11,394 nt of DNA, taken from Pseudomonadota bacterium (GTDB taxonomy: Bacteria > Pseudomonadota > Alphaproteobacteria > Sphingomonadales > Sphingomonadaceae). Positions 1 to 5,577 of the stretch are shown here, piece by piece. The position numbers and the translations under genes are program-made. Under the pieces are notes generated by a model, which was not told the DNA's origin, made no database searches, and worked only from the letters and a program-made list of their open reading frames with translations. Every line of letters starts with the position of its first letter. Position 1 is the stretch's first letter. The stretch spans positions 1 through 11,394 of the forward strand of contig JAEWKG010000130.1 of NCBI GenBank assembly GCA_023386135.1, in the 5' to 3' direction.

Positions 1-977
1 TCGAGGTGGACCCAGCCCGCATCGTTGAGGCACCGCCCGCGCGCGGTCCGCGCCACCAGGCCGAGCTGGATCAGATAGGGCTCGACCACCTCCTCGATCG
101 TGTCGCGCGGCTCGGCCAGGCCGGCGGCGAGCGTTTCGACCCCTACCGGCCCGCCCTTGTAGGTCTCTGCGATCATTCGGAGATAGCGCCGGTCCATCGC
201 ATCGAGTCCGAGCTTGTCGATCTCCAGCCGGGTCAGCGCCTGGTCGGCCACCCCAGCCGTAACCGTGCCGTCGCCCGCGACATGCGCGAAATCGCGCACC
301 CGCCGCAGCAGCCGCCCCGCCACGCGCGGCGTGCCTCGGCTGCGCCGCGCAATCTCGCGCGCTCCACCCGGATCGAGCGTCAGCCCGAGCAGCCGCGCGC
401 CGCGGGTGACAACCCGCTCAAGTTCCTCAACGGTGTAGAAATTGAGCCGCACCGGGATGCCGAACCGGTCGCGCAAGGGGGTGGTCAGCAGTCCCTGCCG
501 GGTGGTCGCGCCGATCAGGGTGAACGGCGGCAGGTCGATCCGCACGCTGCGCGCAGAGGGCCCCTCGCCGATTATCAGATCGAGCGCGCGGTCCTCCATC
601 GCCGGGTAGAGCACCTCCTCGACCACCGGATTGAGCCGGTGGATCTCGTCGATGAACAGGACGTCGTTGGCTTCCAGATTGGTCAGCAGCGCGGCAAGGT
701 CGCCCGCCTTGGCGATCACCGGGCCGGAGGTGGCGCGGAAGCCCACGCCCAGTTCCTTGGCAACGATCTGCGCCAGTGTCGTCTTGCCGAGCCCCGGCGG
801 ACCGAAGAACAACACATGGTCCATCGCCTCGCCCCGCCCGCGCGCGGCATCGACGAACACGCGCAAGTTCTCGCGCGCCGCCTCCTGCCCGACGAACTCG
901 CCGAGCGACTTCGGGCGCAACGCGGCGTCGGGATCGTCAGGGAGACGTTGGGGGGTGAGGTCGGGGTTGTCCGTCAT
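1..977 (-). CDS. ruvB: Holliday junction branch-migration helicase RuvB (3' end cut by window)
   Basis: RuvB is the AAA+ ATPase motor that, as hexameric rings with RuvA, drives branch migration of Holliday junctions in recombinational repair. Translated from 977 on the minus strand, 325 residues are visible. Walker A GPPGLGKTT is at about 59-67, Walker B DEIH at 110-113, the sensor-1 stretch LIGATTR at 154-160, a probable arginine finger in LRDRFG at about 168-173, and the sensor-2 region RGTPR at 214-218. The winged-helix domain follows, with YKGGPVG at about 273-279. RuvB is usually about 340 residues, so only the last 15-20 are missing. The ATG at 977 gives the usual start MTDNP; an in-frame ATG at 989 (MAEA then MTDN) is the alternative, and neither has a clear Shine-Dalgarno. 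ruvA lies upstream on the same strand, but about 500 bp of foreign-looking DNA separates the two genes. Confidence 0.97.
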   Translation of the reverse strand, partial: MTDNPDLTPQRLPDDPDAALRPKSLGEFVGQEAARENLRVFVDAARGRGEAMDHVLFFGPPGLGKTTLAQIVAKELGVGFRATSGPVIAKAGDLAALLTNLEANDVLFIDEIHRLNPVVEEVLYPAMEDRALDLIIGEGPSARSVRIDLPPFTLIGATTRQGLLTTPLRDRFGIPVRLNFYTVEELERVVTRGARLLGLTLDPGGAREIARRSRGTPRVAGRLLRRVRDFAHVAGDGTVTAGVADQALTRLEIDKLGLDAMDRRYLRMIAETYKGGPVGVETLAAGLAEPRDTIEEVVEPYLIQLGLVARTARGRCLNDAGWVHL

Positions 978-997
978 GGCTTCGGCCATTTCGGCGG

Positions 998-1027
998 AAT
1001 GGATGCTGAAACGAGTTCAGCATGACG
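998..1027 (+). repeat. Hairpin repeat, copy A (diverged), beside the ruvB start
   Basis: Stem ATGCTGAA (1003-1010), loop ACGAG, stem TTCAGCAT (1016-1023), with flanks GAATGG on the left and TGACG on the right. It matches copies B and C in flanks and loop, but two stem pairs differ on both arms so that pairing is kept. It lies about 20 bp upstream of the ruvB start codon, in the same orientation as copy C and inverted relative to copy B. Repeats of this kind recur between genes in sphingomonad genomes; that is recalled knowledge and was not searched here. Confidence 0.8.
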
Positions 1028-1052
1028 AATCATTCTATTCTTCAACCACTTC

Positions 1053-1084
1053 CCGTCACCCTGAACTTGTTTCAGGGTCCATTC
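1053..1084 (-). repeat. Hairpin repeat, copy B, left inverted repeat of the GIY-YIG unit
   Basis: Stem ACCCTGAA (1058-1065), loop CTTGT, stem TTCAGGGT (1071-1078): an 8-bp perfect stem. The flanks are CGTC on the left and CCATTC on the right. Read on the minus strand it equals copy C at 29 of 30 positions from AATGG to GACGGG. The conserved AATGG side points toward the nuclease gene and the GACGGG side points outward, as terminal inverted repeats would. Confidence 0.85.
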
Positions 1085-1102
1085 CTCGGCATCCCCGGAG
1101 CC

Positions 1103-1438
1103 ATGCAGCGAGAGCGCAACCCGTGCGTCTACATCCTCGCGAGTGGGCATTACGGGACGCTTTACATTGGGGTGACTTCGAACCTGCTGCAACGGCTGGT
1201 GCAGCACCGGGAAGGGATCACCGGCGGATTTGCCAGCGAGTACGGGGTTCGCCGACTGGTCCATTTCGAAATGTTCGGCGACATGGTTGCGGCGATCACC
1301 CGCGAGAAACAGCTCAAGAACTGGCGCCGCCAGTGGAAGATCAATCTGATCAACGCCGAGAACCCGGAGTGGCGGGACTTGGCGATCGGGCTCGGCTTGC
1401 CTCCGCTGGCTCCGCGCGAAAGGCGAAATGGACCCTGA
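1103..1438 (+). CDS. Small GIY-YIG domain endonuclease-like protein
   Basis: A 111-residue single-domain member of the GIY-YIG nuclease superfamily (the UvrC N-terminal and homing-endonuclease fold), which cuts DNA using a divalent metal. The GIY-equivalent is VYI at 9-11 (Tyr10) and the YIG is YIG at 21-23. The helix has Arg31 and His35 (RLVQHREG), the likely metal-binding Glu68 lies in TREKQLKNWRR, and NPEW is at 87-90. All expected active-site positions appear present, so it looks intact. The frame is open from an ATG at 1022, but residues before 1103 are translated repeat copies A and B, so ATG 1103 is preferred; GGAG at 1097-1100 is unusually close. The stop codon lies inside repeat copy C, and the last residues, NGP, are repeat-encoded. 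Its target and role are unknown; context suggests a repeat-associated nuclease. Confidence 0.85.
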   Translation: MQRERNPCVYILASGHYGTLYIGVTSNLLQRLVQHREGITGGFASEYGVRRLVHFEMFGDMVAAITREKQLKNWRRQWKINLINAENPEWRDLAIGLGLPPLAPRERRNGP

Positions 1439-1457
1439 AACAAGTTCAGGATGACGG
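1426..1457 (+). repeat. Hairpin repeat, copy C, right inverted repeat and 3' end of the GIY-YIG gene
   Basis: Stem CCTGAA (1434-1439), loop ACAAG, stem TTCAGG (1445-1450). The flanks are AAATGGA on the left and TGACGGG on the right. Compared with copy B, one G-to-A change at 1451 breaks one outer stem pair. The TGA at 1436-1438 inside the left stem is the stop codon of the nuclease gene. The repeat ends 22 bp from the ruvA stop codon. Confidence 0.85.
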
Positions 1458-1479
1458 GGTTGGAGTGTAATGGCGTGCA

Positions 1480-2076
1480 TCACCCCGCCGCCCTCTTCAG
1501 CGCTACGCGGATGAGGTCGCCTTCCGCCGCGCCCTCGCCCAGTTCGTCGATCGCGCGGGCGACGGCGGCTGCCGCCACGGCGGGTTTGAAGCCGAGGTTT
1601 TGCAGGGCGCTGACGGCGTCGGCGCTGGCTCCGCCCTTTGGCAGCGCAGCGGCGACTCCGGGCGCGGTCGGCAGGGCGCCGGCCTTGTCGGCCAGTTCGT
1701 TGACGATGCGGCTGGCGAGCTTCGGCCCCACGCCCTGTGCCCGCGCGATGGTGGCGGCGTCTCCCGAGGAGCAGGCGCGCTGGACTTCTTCTGTGCTGAG
1801 CGCCGAGAGGATCGCCAACCCCACCTTGCTGCCCACCCCCTGCACCTGGGTGAGCAGGCGAAACCAGTCACGCTCACCGGCGGTGGCGAAGCCCAATAGG
1901 CGCATGTCGTTCTCGCTCACCTGCAGGTCGGTGAAGACCGTGCAGCCCTCGCCCGTCTCGCCGAGCGCGGCGAGCGTCTTCGACGAGCAGTGCACGAGGT
2001 AGCCCACGCCCGCCACGTCGATCACCGCCCAGTCGGCGCCGGTTTCGTCGAGCAGGCCCTTCAGCTTGGCAATCAT
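1480..2076 (-). CDS. ruvA: Holliday junction DNA-binding protein RuvA
   Basis: RuvA binds four-way junctions as a tetramer, holds them in the open square form and loads RuvB. The protein is 198 residues, the usual length. The N-terminal OB-fold domain starts MIAKLKGLL and includes VAGVGYLVH (about 1-62). The helix-hairpin-helix domain has two motifs, VQGVGSKVG (78-86) and AQGVGPKLA (113-121). A flexible Ala/Gly/Pro linker (about 131-150) leads to the RuvB-binding three-helix domain III (about 151-198, with LQNLGFKPAVA). An upstream in-frame ATG at 2133 would add 19 non-family residues, so ATG 2076 was chosen. ruvC, which often precedes ruvA, is not in the sequence upstream. ruvB lies downstream on the same strand beyond the GIY-YIG unit. 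Confidence 0.97.
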   Translation of the reverse strand: MIAKLKGLLDETGADWAVIDVAGVGYLVHCSSKTLAALGETGEGCTVFTDLQVSENDMRLLGFATAGERDWFRLLTQVQGVGSKVGLAILSALSTEEVQRACSSGDAATIARAQGVGPKLASRIVNELADKAGALPTAPGVAAALPKGGASADAVSALQNLGFKPAVAAAAVARAIDELGEGAAEGDLIRVALKRAAG

Positions 2077-2363
2077 GCTTTGTTCTTGGCCTGCGCCCGC
2101 GCGTTTGGCCAGTGCGCCGCGCAACTCGTCCACGCCGCGCTGTTTGTAGGACCTGTCACACTTGTCACGGTGTCCAGGAGAATTTGTCGTCTTGCCCGCA
2201 AAGGTGTCGTCTTGCGGGATGCAGCGTCGCCTTGTGGCCGCGCGCTAGGGCCGGAGAGACATGGGGCATCGAGTATCGGCATCGGGCCAAGCGTAGCGGC
2301 GCGGTGGCATGTAGGAAACCGCGCGGGTTGAGCCGCGCATCCGCAGTGCCTAGGTTGACCCGG
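2077..2363. other. Intergenic region between divergent ruvA and the small plus-strand gene
   Basis: About 290 bp with no convincing gene. A 69-codon minus-strand frame (2073-2282) overlaps the ruvA start as ATGA, but its translation resembles no known family and is rich in Arg, Ala and Ser as expected of chance frames. I see nothing like the conserved end of RuvC. Promoters for ruvA (minus) and for the plus-strand gene should lie here, but I could not pick convincing boxes, and no GTTC-N7-GTTC SOS box was found. Confidence 0.5.
2185..2244. repeat. Short 20-bp-period tandem repeat with a hairpin upstream of ruvA
   Basis: TGTCGTCTTGC occurs at 2185-2195 and exactly again at 2205-2215; a weaker third match, CGTCGCCTTGT, is at 2225-2235, giving a 20-bp period. 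CCCGCAA (2195-2201) can also pair with TTGCGGG (2212-2218) around a 10-nt loop. Spacing of about two helical turns would suit a protein-binding array, but chance similarity in GC-rich DNA is possible. Confidence 0.35.
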
Positions 2364-2714
2364 GTGAGCCGCGTGCTGCCTCTGACCTTCCGCCTAATGC
2401 TCGCCGCGATGCTGGCGGTGATCGGGCTGCACGCGGTGCCCGACCAGCCGCTGCCGGCGCAGGTCTCGCACGGCTCCGCGTTCAGCGCGGGGACGGTCGA
2501 GGTCTCGCTGCTGGCGCGCCGCGTCGCGCCGGGCGAGGTCAGGCCGATCGCGGCACCGGTGCCGCTTCCGCTGATTCCCGTCGCCGAGCCGGTCCTCAGC
2601 GTTTCATCCTTGCAGCCGGGCGAGGCCTGGCCTTCGCACCCGCAGACCGGTCCGCCAGTCCTGCGCCTCGGGCGCGGCGATCCTCCACCCCGCGCGCCTC
2701 CCGCCTCGTCCTGA
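2364..2714 (+). CDS. Small proline-rich probably exported protein, function unknown
   Basis: I do not recognise a family. The frame has a strong G/C preference at third codon positions across its length, which supports real coding. From GTG 2364 it gives about 116 residues: a short N-terminus, a hydrophobic helix LMLAAMLAVIGLHAV (about 11-25) that could be a signal peptide or anchor, then a tail rich in Pro, Val and Ser (for example PVPLPLIPVAEP). There is no cysteine lipobox. The start is uncertain: TTG 2355, GTG 2373 and ATG 2397 are also possible, and none has a strong Shine-Dalgarno. The next small gene follows 54 bp downstream on the same strand, so the two may be co-transcribed. Confidence 0.5.
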   Translation: MSRVLPLTFRLMLAAMLAVIGLHAVPDQPLPAQVSHGSAFSAGTVEVSLLARRVAPGEVRPIAAPVPLPLIPVAEPVLSVSSLQPGEAWPSHPQTGPPVLRLGRGDPPPRAPPASS

Positions 2715-2768
2715 AGCCTTTCCCGCGCGCCCGCCGGGGTGCGCACGCACTTTTTCAGGACAACAGAC

Positions 2769-3074
2769 ATGACTGCCATCGACACCGCCTCCGCCGCGCG
2801 CGGCGGCGACCGCTTCGACGCGATCGAAGCCCTGCTGGCGCGCTACCCGCGCGTCGACGCCGACGAGCTTGCCGAGCTCAAGACCTGGTTCCGCAAGGAA
2901 GCGAGCGCCTTCGAGGTCGCCAGCATGGCGAGCAAGGAGGCGATCCACGCCCCCTATCGCCAGTTCCGCGCCGACCACATCGACCGGCTGCGCCCGATCG
3001 ACATGGTCAAGGGCCTCGCCTTCGCGGCGGCGATCGTGGGCCTGCTGCTCGCGGTCTTCGTGATCAAGGCATAG
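2769..3074 (+). CDS. Small membrane-anchored protein, function unknown
   Basis: A 101-residue protein with a polar helical N-terminal part and one C-terminal transmembrane segment (about 82-99, GLAFAAAIVGLLLAVFVI) ending in IKA, which suggests a tail-anchored inner-membrane protein facing the cytoplasm. The soluble part is charged, with FDAIEALLARYP (16-27) and DELAELKTWFRKEAS (32-46), and probably forms helices. ATG 2769 was chosen over an upstream in-frame ATG at 2739 because AGGA (2757-2760) is at good spacing and the extra residues MRTHFFRTTD look non-coding. I recognise the style from sphingomonad genomes but no named family. A strong hairpin lies just after the stop. Confidence 0.7.
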   Translation: MTAIDTASAARGGDRFDAIEALLARYPRVDADELAELKTWFRKEASAFEVASMASKEAIHAPYRQFRADHIDRLRPIDMVKGLAFAAAIVGLLLAVFVIKA

Positions 3075-3083
3075 CCGCATACC

Positions 3084-3111
3084 TGGGGGCGGGCCGATGG
3101 GCTCGCCCCCA
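3084..3111 (+). terminator. Strong hairpin after the small membrane-protein gene
   Basis: TGGGGGCG (3084-3091) plus GGCC pairs with GGCT plus CGCCCCCA (3100-3111) around the loop GATG, giving a 12-bp stem with one G-U pair. It starts 9 bp after the stop codon. No T-run follows, so it may act as an mRNA 3' end stabiliser or a weak terminator rather than a textbook intrinsic terminator. Confidence 0.55.
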
Positions 3112-3196
3112 TCCCCCGAGCATCAAGCGCGCCTTGGGCCGCCCGAAGCAGCGCGGGCGTGGACAGGCGCGGGCCGATCCGACACAACGCGCGCCC

Positions 3197-4264
3197 ATGA
3201 GCTGGAACACCTTCGGCCGCGTGCTGCGGATGACCACCTGGGGCGAGAGTCACGGGCCGGCGCTGGGCGCGGTGCTCGACGGGTGCCCGCCGGGACTCGC
3301 GCTGAGCGAGGCGGACATCCAGCCATTCCTCGACGCGCGGCGACCGGGACAAAACAAGTTCACCACCCAGCGGCAGGAGCCGGACGCGGTGCGCGTGCTG
3401 TCGGGCACGTTCGAGGGGCGGACAACCGGCACCCCGATCAGCCTGATGATCGAGAACGTCGACCAGCGTTCCAAGGATTACTCGGAGGTCGCCAAGGCCT
3501 ATCGGCCTGGCCACGCCGATTACGCCTACGACGCCAAGTATGGCTTCCGCGACTATCGCGGCGGCGGGCGCAGCTCGGCGCGCGAGACTGCGGCGCGCGT
3601 GGCGGCGGGCGCAGTGGCGCGGCTGGTGATCCCCGAGGTGCGGATCGAGGCCTACGTGGTCGAGATCGGCGGCGACGCCATCGACCGCGCGGCGCTCGTT
3701 CTGGAAGAAATCGGCCATAACCCGTTCTGGTCGCCTGACGCGGCTGCCGCCAAGCGGTGGGCGCGGGCGGTCGACGAGGCGCGGCTTGCCGGCTCCTCCC
3801 TCGGCGCGGTGGTGGAGTGTGTGGCGCACGGTGTCCCAGCCGGCTGGGGCGCGCCGATCTACGCCAAGCTCGACGCCGACCTGGCAGCCGCGATGATGGG
3901 CATCAACGCGGTGAAAGCGGTCGAGATCGGCGACGGATTTGCCGCGGCGCGACTGACCGGCGAGCAAAACGCGGACCCGATGCGCCCAGGCAATGATGGC
4001 CCGCGGTTCGAGGCCAACCACGCAGGAGGCATCGCCGGGGGCATTTCCACGGGGCAGCCGGTGGTCGTGCGGGTGGCGTTCAAGCCGACCAGTTCGATCC
4101 TCACCCCAGTCGAGACCATCGACCGCGAGGGCAACGCCACCGAAATCCGCACCAAGGGGCGCCACGATCCGTGCGTGGGCATCCGCGGCACCCCGGTGGT
4201 CGCGGCGATGATGGCGCTGGTGCTGGCGGACCACAAGCTGCTGCACCGCGCACAGTGCGGATGA
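3197..4264 (+). CDS. aroC: Chorismate synthase AroC
   Basis: Catalyses the last shikimate-pathway step, the 1,4-trans elimination of phosphate from EPSP to give chorismate, with reduced FMN as cofactor, in the cytoplasm. The protein is 355 residues, typical of bacterial AroC. Signature GESHG is at 16-20 with catalytic-type His19, RPGHADYAYDAKYG at 103-116 carries His106, and DYRGGGRSSARET (119-131) is the family signature. The C-terminal DPCVGIRGTPV block leads into VLADHKLL. Where I recall RAVPV in relatives, this protein has RGTPV, a mild variation. ATG 3197 gives the standard start MSWNTFGRVLRMTTWGESHG; the open frame extends upstream to 3134, but those residues are unlike the family. No clear Shine-Dalgarno precedes it. 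The gene is convergent with the BLUF gene, with only 12 bp between the stop codons. Confidence 0.97.
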   Translation: MSWNTFGRVLRMTTWGESHGPALGAVLDGCPPGLALSEADIQPFLDARRPGQNKFTTQRQEPDAVRVLSGTFEGRTTGTPISLMIENVDQRSKDYSEVAKAYRPGHADYAYDAKYGFRDYRGGGRSSARETAARVAAGAVARLVIPEVRIEAYVVEIGGDAIDRAALVLEEIGHNPFWSPDAAAAKRWARAVDEARLAGSSLGAVVECVAHGVPAGWGAPIYAKLDADLAAAMMGINAVKAVEIGDGFAAARLTGEQNADPMRPGNDGPRFEANHAGGIAGGISTGQPVVVRVAFKPTSSILTPVETIDREGNATEIRTKGRHDPCVGIRGTPVVAAMMALVLADHKLLHRAQCG

Positions 4265-4276
4265 GCGCGCGACTAG

Positions 4277-4702
4277 CTAGGTAGAACGCTCCGGCTCCGC
4301 GTTCGCGGCGAGGCTTTCCATCAGGTTCCACAATGCCGAGACGCTGCCCGGCGACGGCACCGGGCTGTCCGCCAGCATACCGATCGCGCTATCCAACTCC
4401 GCGTTCCGGCCGATGTGCGCCATGCTCCAGCGCGTGAACGATCGCTGCGGATGCATCTCCCGCAGCAGCACGCGGATGTTCGCATGGCGCGGATCGGCCT
4501 CGATCCACTCCATGACTTTCGCCACGGCATCGCGCGAACCTTCGAGGATTTGCGCGTAGTAAGCGGGCGTGCTCACCAGCGCGCCGGTCACCGAGAGGGC
4601 GCGGTTGTTGGCCAGCGAGGACGCAAGGATGCGCGCAAGTTCCCCCGCGTGCTCGGCCTCGGTCACCCGGTTGTCACTGATATAGAGCAGCGCGAACGGC
4701 AT
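4277..4702 (-). CDS. Short BLUF-domain blue-light sensor protein
   Basis: A 141-residue single BLUF domain with a short C-terminal extension. BLUF domains bind FAD and respond to blue light through a Tyr-Gln-flavin hydrogen-bond switch. Visible are Tyr7 in LLYIS, the NN pair at 32-33 followed by VTGAL (flavin binding), Gln51 in QILEGS, DPRH, and the WSM motif in FTRWSMAHIG near the end of the domain. Tyr-to-Asn spacing is two residues longer than in PixD, a small indel. There is no attached output domain such as EAL, so it should act by partner binding, as short BLUF proteins do. The start ATG 4702 has GGAG at 5-nt spacing. The gene is divergent from ahpC across 226 bp; a role in light-driven oxidative stress is plausible but inferred. 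Confidence 0.9.
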   Translation of the reverse strand: MPFALLYISDNRVTEAEHAGELARILASSLANNRALSVTGALVSTPAYYAQILEGSRDAVAKVMEWIEADPRHANIRVLLREMHPQRSFTRWSMAHIGRNAELDSAIGMLADSPVPSPGSVSALWNLMESLAANAEPERST

Positions 4703-4829
4703 TCGGTCTCCGAGGCAACGCGAAGCGAACGCGCGGGCACGCTAATTCAGCCTAAGCCGCCGCCGAGTTCAAGCCTTCCGGCGAGGCTCGCACCGCCACA
4801 TGAAGTTGCGCGCCGCTGATTGAAAATTT

Positions 4830-4881
4830 CGATGTTCGCAATCGCAACAATCGGCTTTGCTGCGCTGCGATAGACCCTATC
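4830..4881. promoter_or_regulatory. Two dyads in the BLUF-ahpC intergenic region, possible regulator sites
   Basis: CGAT (4830-4833), 7 bp, then ATCG (4841-4844) forms one inverted repeat with LysR-like spacing. GATAG (4869-4873), ACC, then CTATC (4877-4881) forms a perfect 5-3-5 palindrome. ATAG and CTAT half-sites recall OxyR boxes, but OxyR spacing is 7 bp, not 3, so the match is incomplete. The dyads lie about 50-100 bp upstream of the ahpC start. The ahpC Shine-Dalgarno AGGAG is at 4913-4917. Confidence 0.3.
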
Positions 4882-4928
4882 TCCGCCGCGGAATTCAACC
4901 CCATCCGATCTCAGGAGACATACGACAC

Positions 4929-5495
4929 ATGGGTATCATCGGCAGCCAGCTGAAGCCGTTCACCGCCACCGCATACAAGAAGGGCGGGAAGTTCCTCGAC
5001 GTGACCGAGCAGGACGTCGCCGGCAAGTGGGCGGTGTTCTTCTTCTATCCGGCGGACTTCACCTTCGTGTGTCCGACCGAACTCGAAGACCTCGGCGAGC
5101 ACTACGGCCAGCTCCAGAAGCTCGGCGTCGAGGTCTACGCCGTGTCGACCGACACCCACTTCAGCCACAAGGCCTGGGCCGACAGCTCGGAGCGGATCGG
5201 CAAGCTGACCTTCCCGTTCCTGGGCGACCAGAACCACGTCCTGTCGAACAACTTCGGCGTGCTGCGCGAAGGCCAGGGCCTCGCCGACCGCGCAACGTTC
5301 GTGGTCGATCCCGACGGCGTGATCCAGCTGGTCGAGATCACCAGCGAAGGCGTCGGCCGCAATGCCAACGAGCTGGTGCGCAAGATCCGCGCCGCGCAGT
5401 ATGTTCGCGCCAACCCCGGCCAGGTCTGCCCGGCCGCGTGGGAGGAAGGCGAGGCGACCCTCGCGCCGTCGCTGGACCTCGTCGGCAAGCTCTAA
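4929..5495 (+). CDS. ahpC: Alkyl hydroperoxide reductase peroxiredoxin AhpC
   Basis: A typical two-cysteine peroxiredoxin of 188 residues (E. coli AhpC is 187). The peroxidatic cysteine is Cys48 in FTFVCPTELED and the resolving cysteine is Cys167 in GQVCPAAW. AhpC reduces hydrogen peroxide, organic hydroperoxides and peroxynitrite, becomes an intersubunit disulfide and is reduced by AhpF. The C-terminal helix ends DLVGKL. In family terms the long C-terminal tail and the GG loop region mark overoxidation-sensitive peroxiredoxins; I could not confirm a GGLG motif here. The start ATG 4929 follows AGGAG at 11 nt, slightly long. Strong hairpins and an intrinsic terminator separate it from ahpF, which could allow much more AhpC than AhpF. 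Confidence 0.97.
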   Translation: MGIIGSQLKPFTATAYKKGGKFLDVTEQDVAGKWAVFFFYPADFTFVCPTELEDLGEHYGQLQKLGVEVYAVSTDTHFSHKAWADSSERIGKLTFPFLGDQNHVLSNNFGVLREGQGLADRATFVVDPDGVIQLVEITSEGVGRNANELVRKIRAAQYVRANPGQVCPAAWEEGEATLAPSLDLVGKL

Positions 5496-5507
5496 CGCAA
5501 CACCGTA

Positions 5508-5545
5508 CCGCGGGCGCTCTCCTCCCCCTTTCGGAGCGCCCGCGG
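5508..5545 (+). terminator. Perfect 12-bp hairpin after ahpC
   Basis: CCGCGGGCGCTC (5508-5519) pairs perfectly with GAGCGCCCGCGG (5534-5545) around a 14-nt pyrimidine-rich loop, beginning 12 bp after the ahpC stop codon. No T-run follows. It may protect the ahpC mRNA 3' end or slow transcription ahead of the terminator just downstream. Confidence 0.6.
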
Positions 5546-5552
5546 ATAAGAG

Positions 5553-5570
5553 CCCGAGCCCAAGCTCGGG
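5553..5570 (+). other. Small hairpin between the two larger ones
   Basis: CCCGAGC (5553-5559) pairs with GCTCGGG (5564-5570) around the loop CCAA, giving a 7-bp perfect stem. It has no T-run and sits between the ahpC-proximal hairpin and the intrinsic terminator. Its role is unknown. Confidence 0.4.
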
Positions 5571-5577
5571 TCGCTGG

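Larger units (their letters stand above)
1053..1457 (+). mobile_element. Candidate repeat-bounded GIY-YIG unit inserted between ruvA and ruvB
   Basis: A unit of about 405 bp consists of repeat B, one small GIY-YIG gene and repeat C, the repeats being in inverted orientation and near-identical. It sits in opposite orientation between two genes that normally form a tight operon. Removing 998-1457 would bring ruvA and ruvB to within about 42 bp of each other, a normal operon spacing. No transposase, no long terminal repeats and no obvious target-site duplication are seen, so mobility is inferred only from layout. Copy A at 998-1027 may belong to the same insertion or to an earlier one. Confidence 0.45.

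Noticed and set aside
6..1025. Long plus-strand open frame (339 codons) opposite ruvB
   Set aside because: It is the antisense shadow of ruvB, whose minus-strand translation shows Walker A, Walker B and sensor motifs. The plus-strand translation is Arg/Pro/Ala-rich with no family match.
1022..1102. ATG 1022 as the start of the GIY-YIG gene
   Set aside because: Residues from 1022 to 1102 are translations of repeat copies A and B and the DNA between them; the family fold begins right after ATG 1103.
974..1483. 169-codon minus-strand frame across the GIY-YIG unit, as a gene
   Set aside because: Its translation includes repeat-derived HPELVSGS and HAELVSAS and otherwise is antisense to the GIY-YIG motifs. 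It is kept only as an observation about coupling between ruvA and ruvB.
2165..2785. 206-codon minus-strand frame in the ruvA-aroC gap
   Set aside because: Gly/Ser/Arg-rich and without family features; the plus-strand frame there has the better codon pattern and a hydrophobic leader.
2954..4246. 430-codon minus-strand frame opposite aroC
   Set aside because: Antisense shadow of chorismate synthase, which carries all family signatures.
4820..4928. Sigma-70 promoter for ahpC with TTGAAA at 4820-4825 as -35
   Set aside because: No acceptable -10 box lies 16-18 bp downstream; not called.
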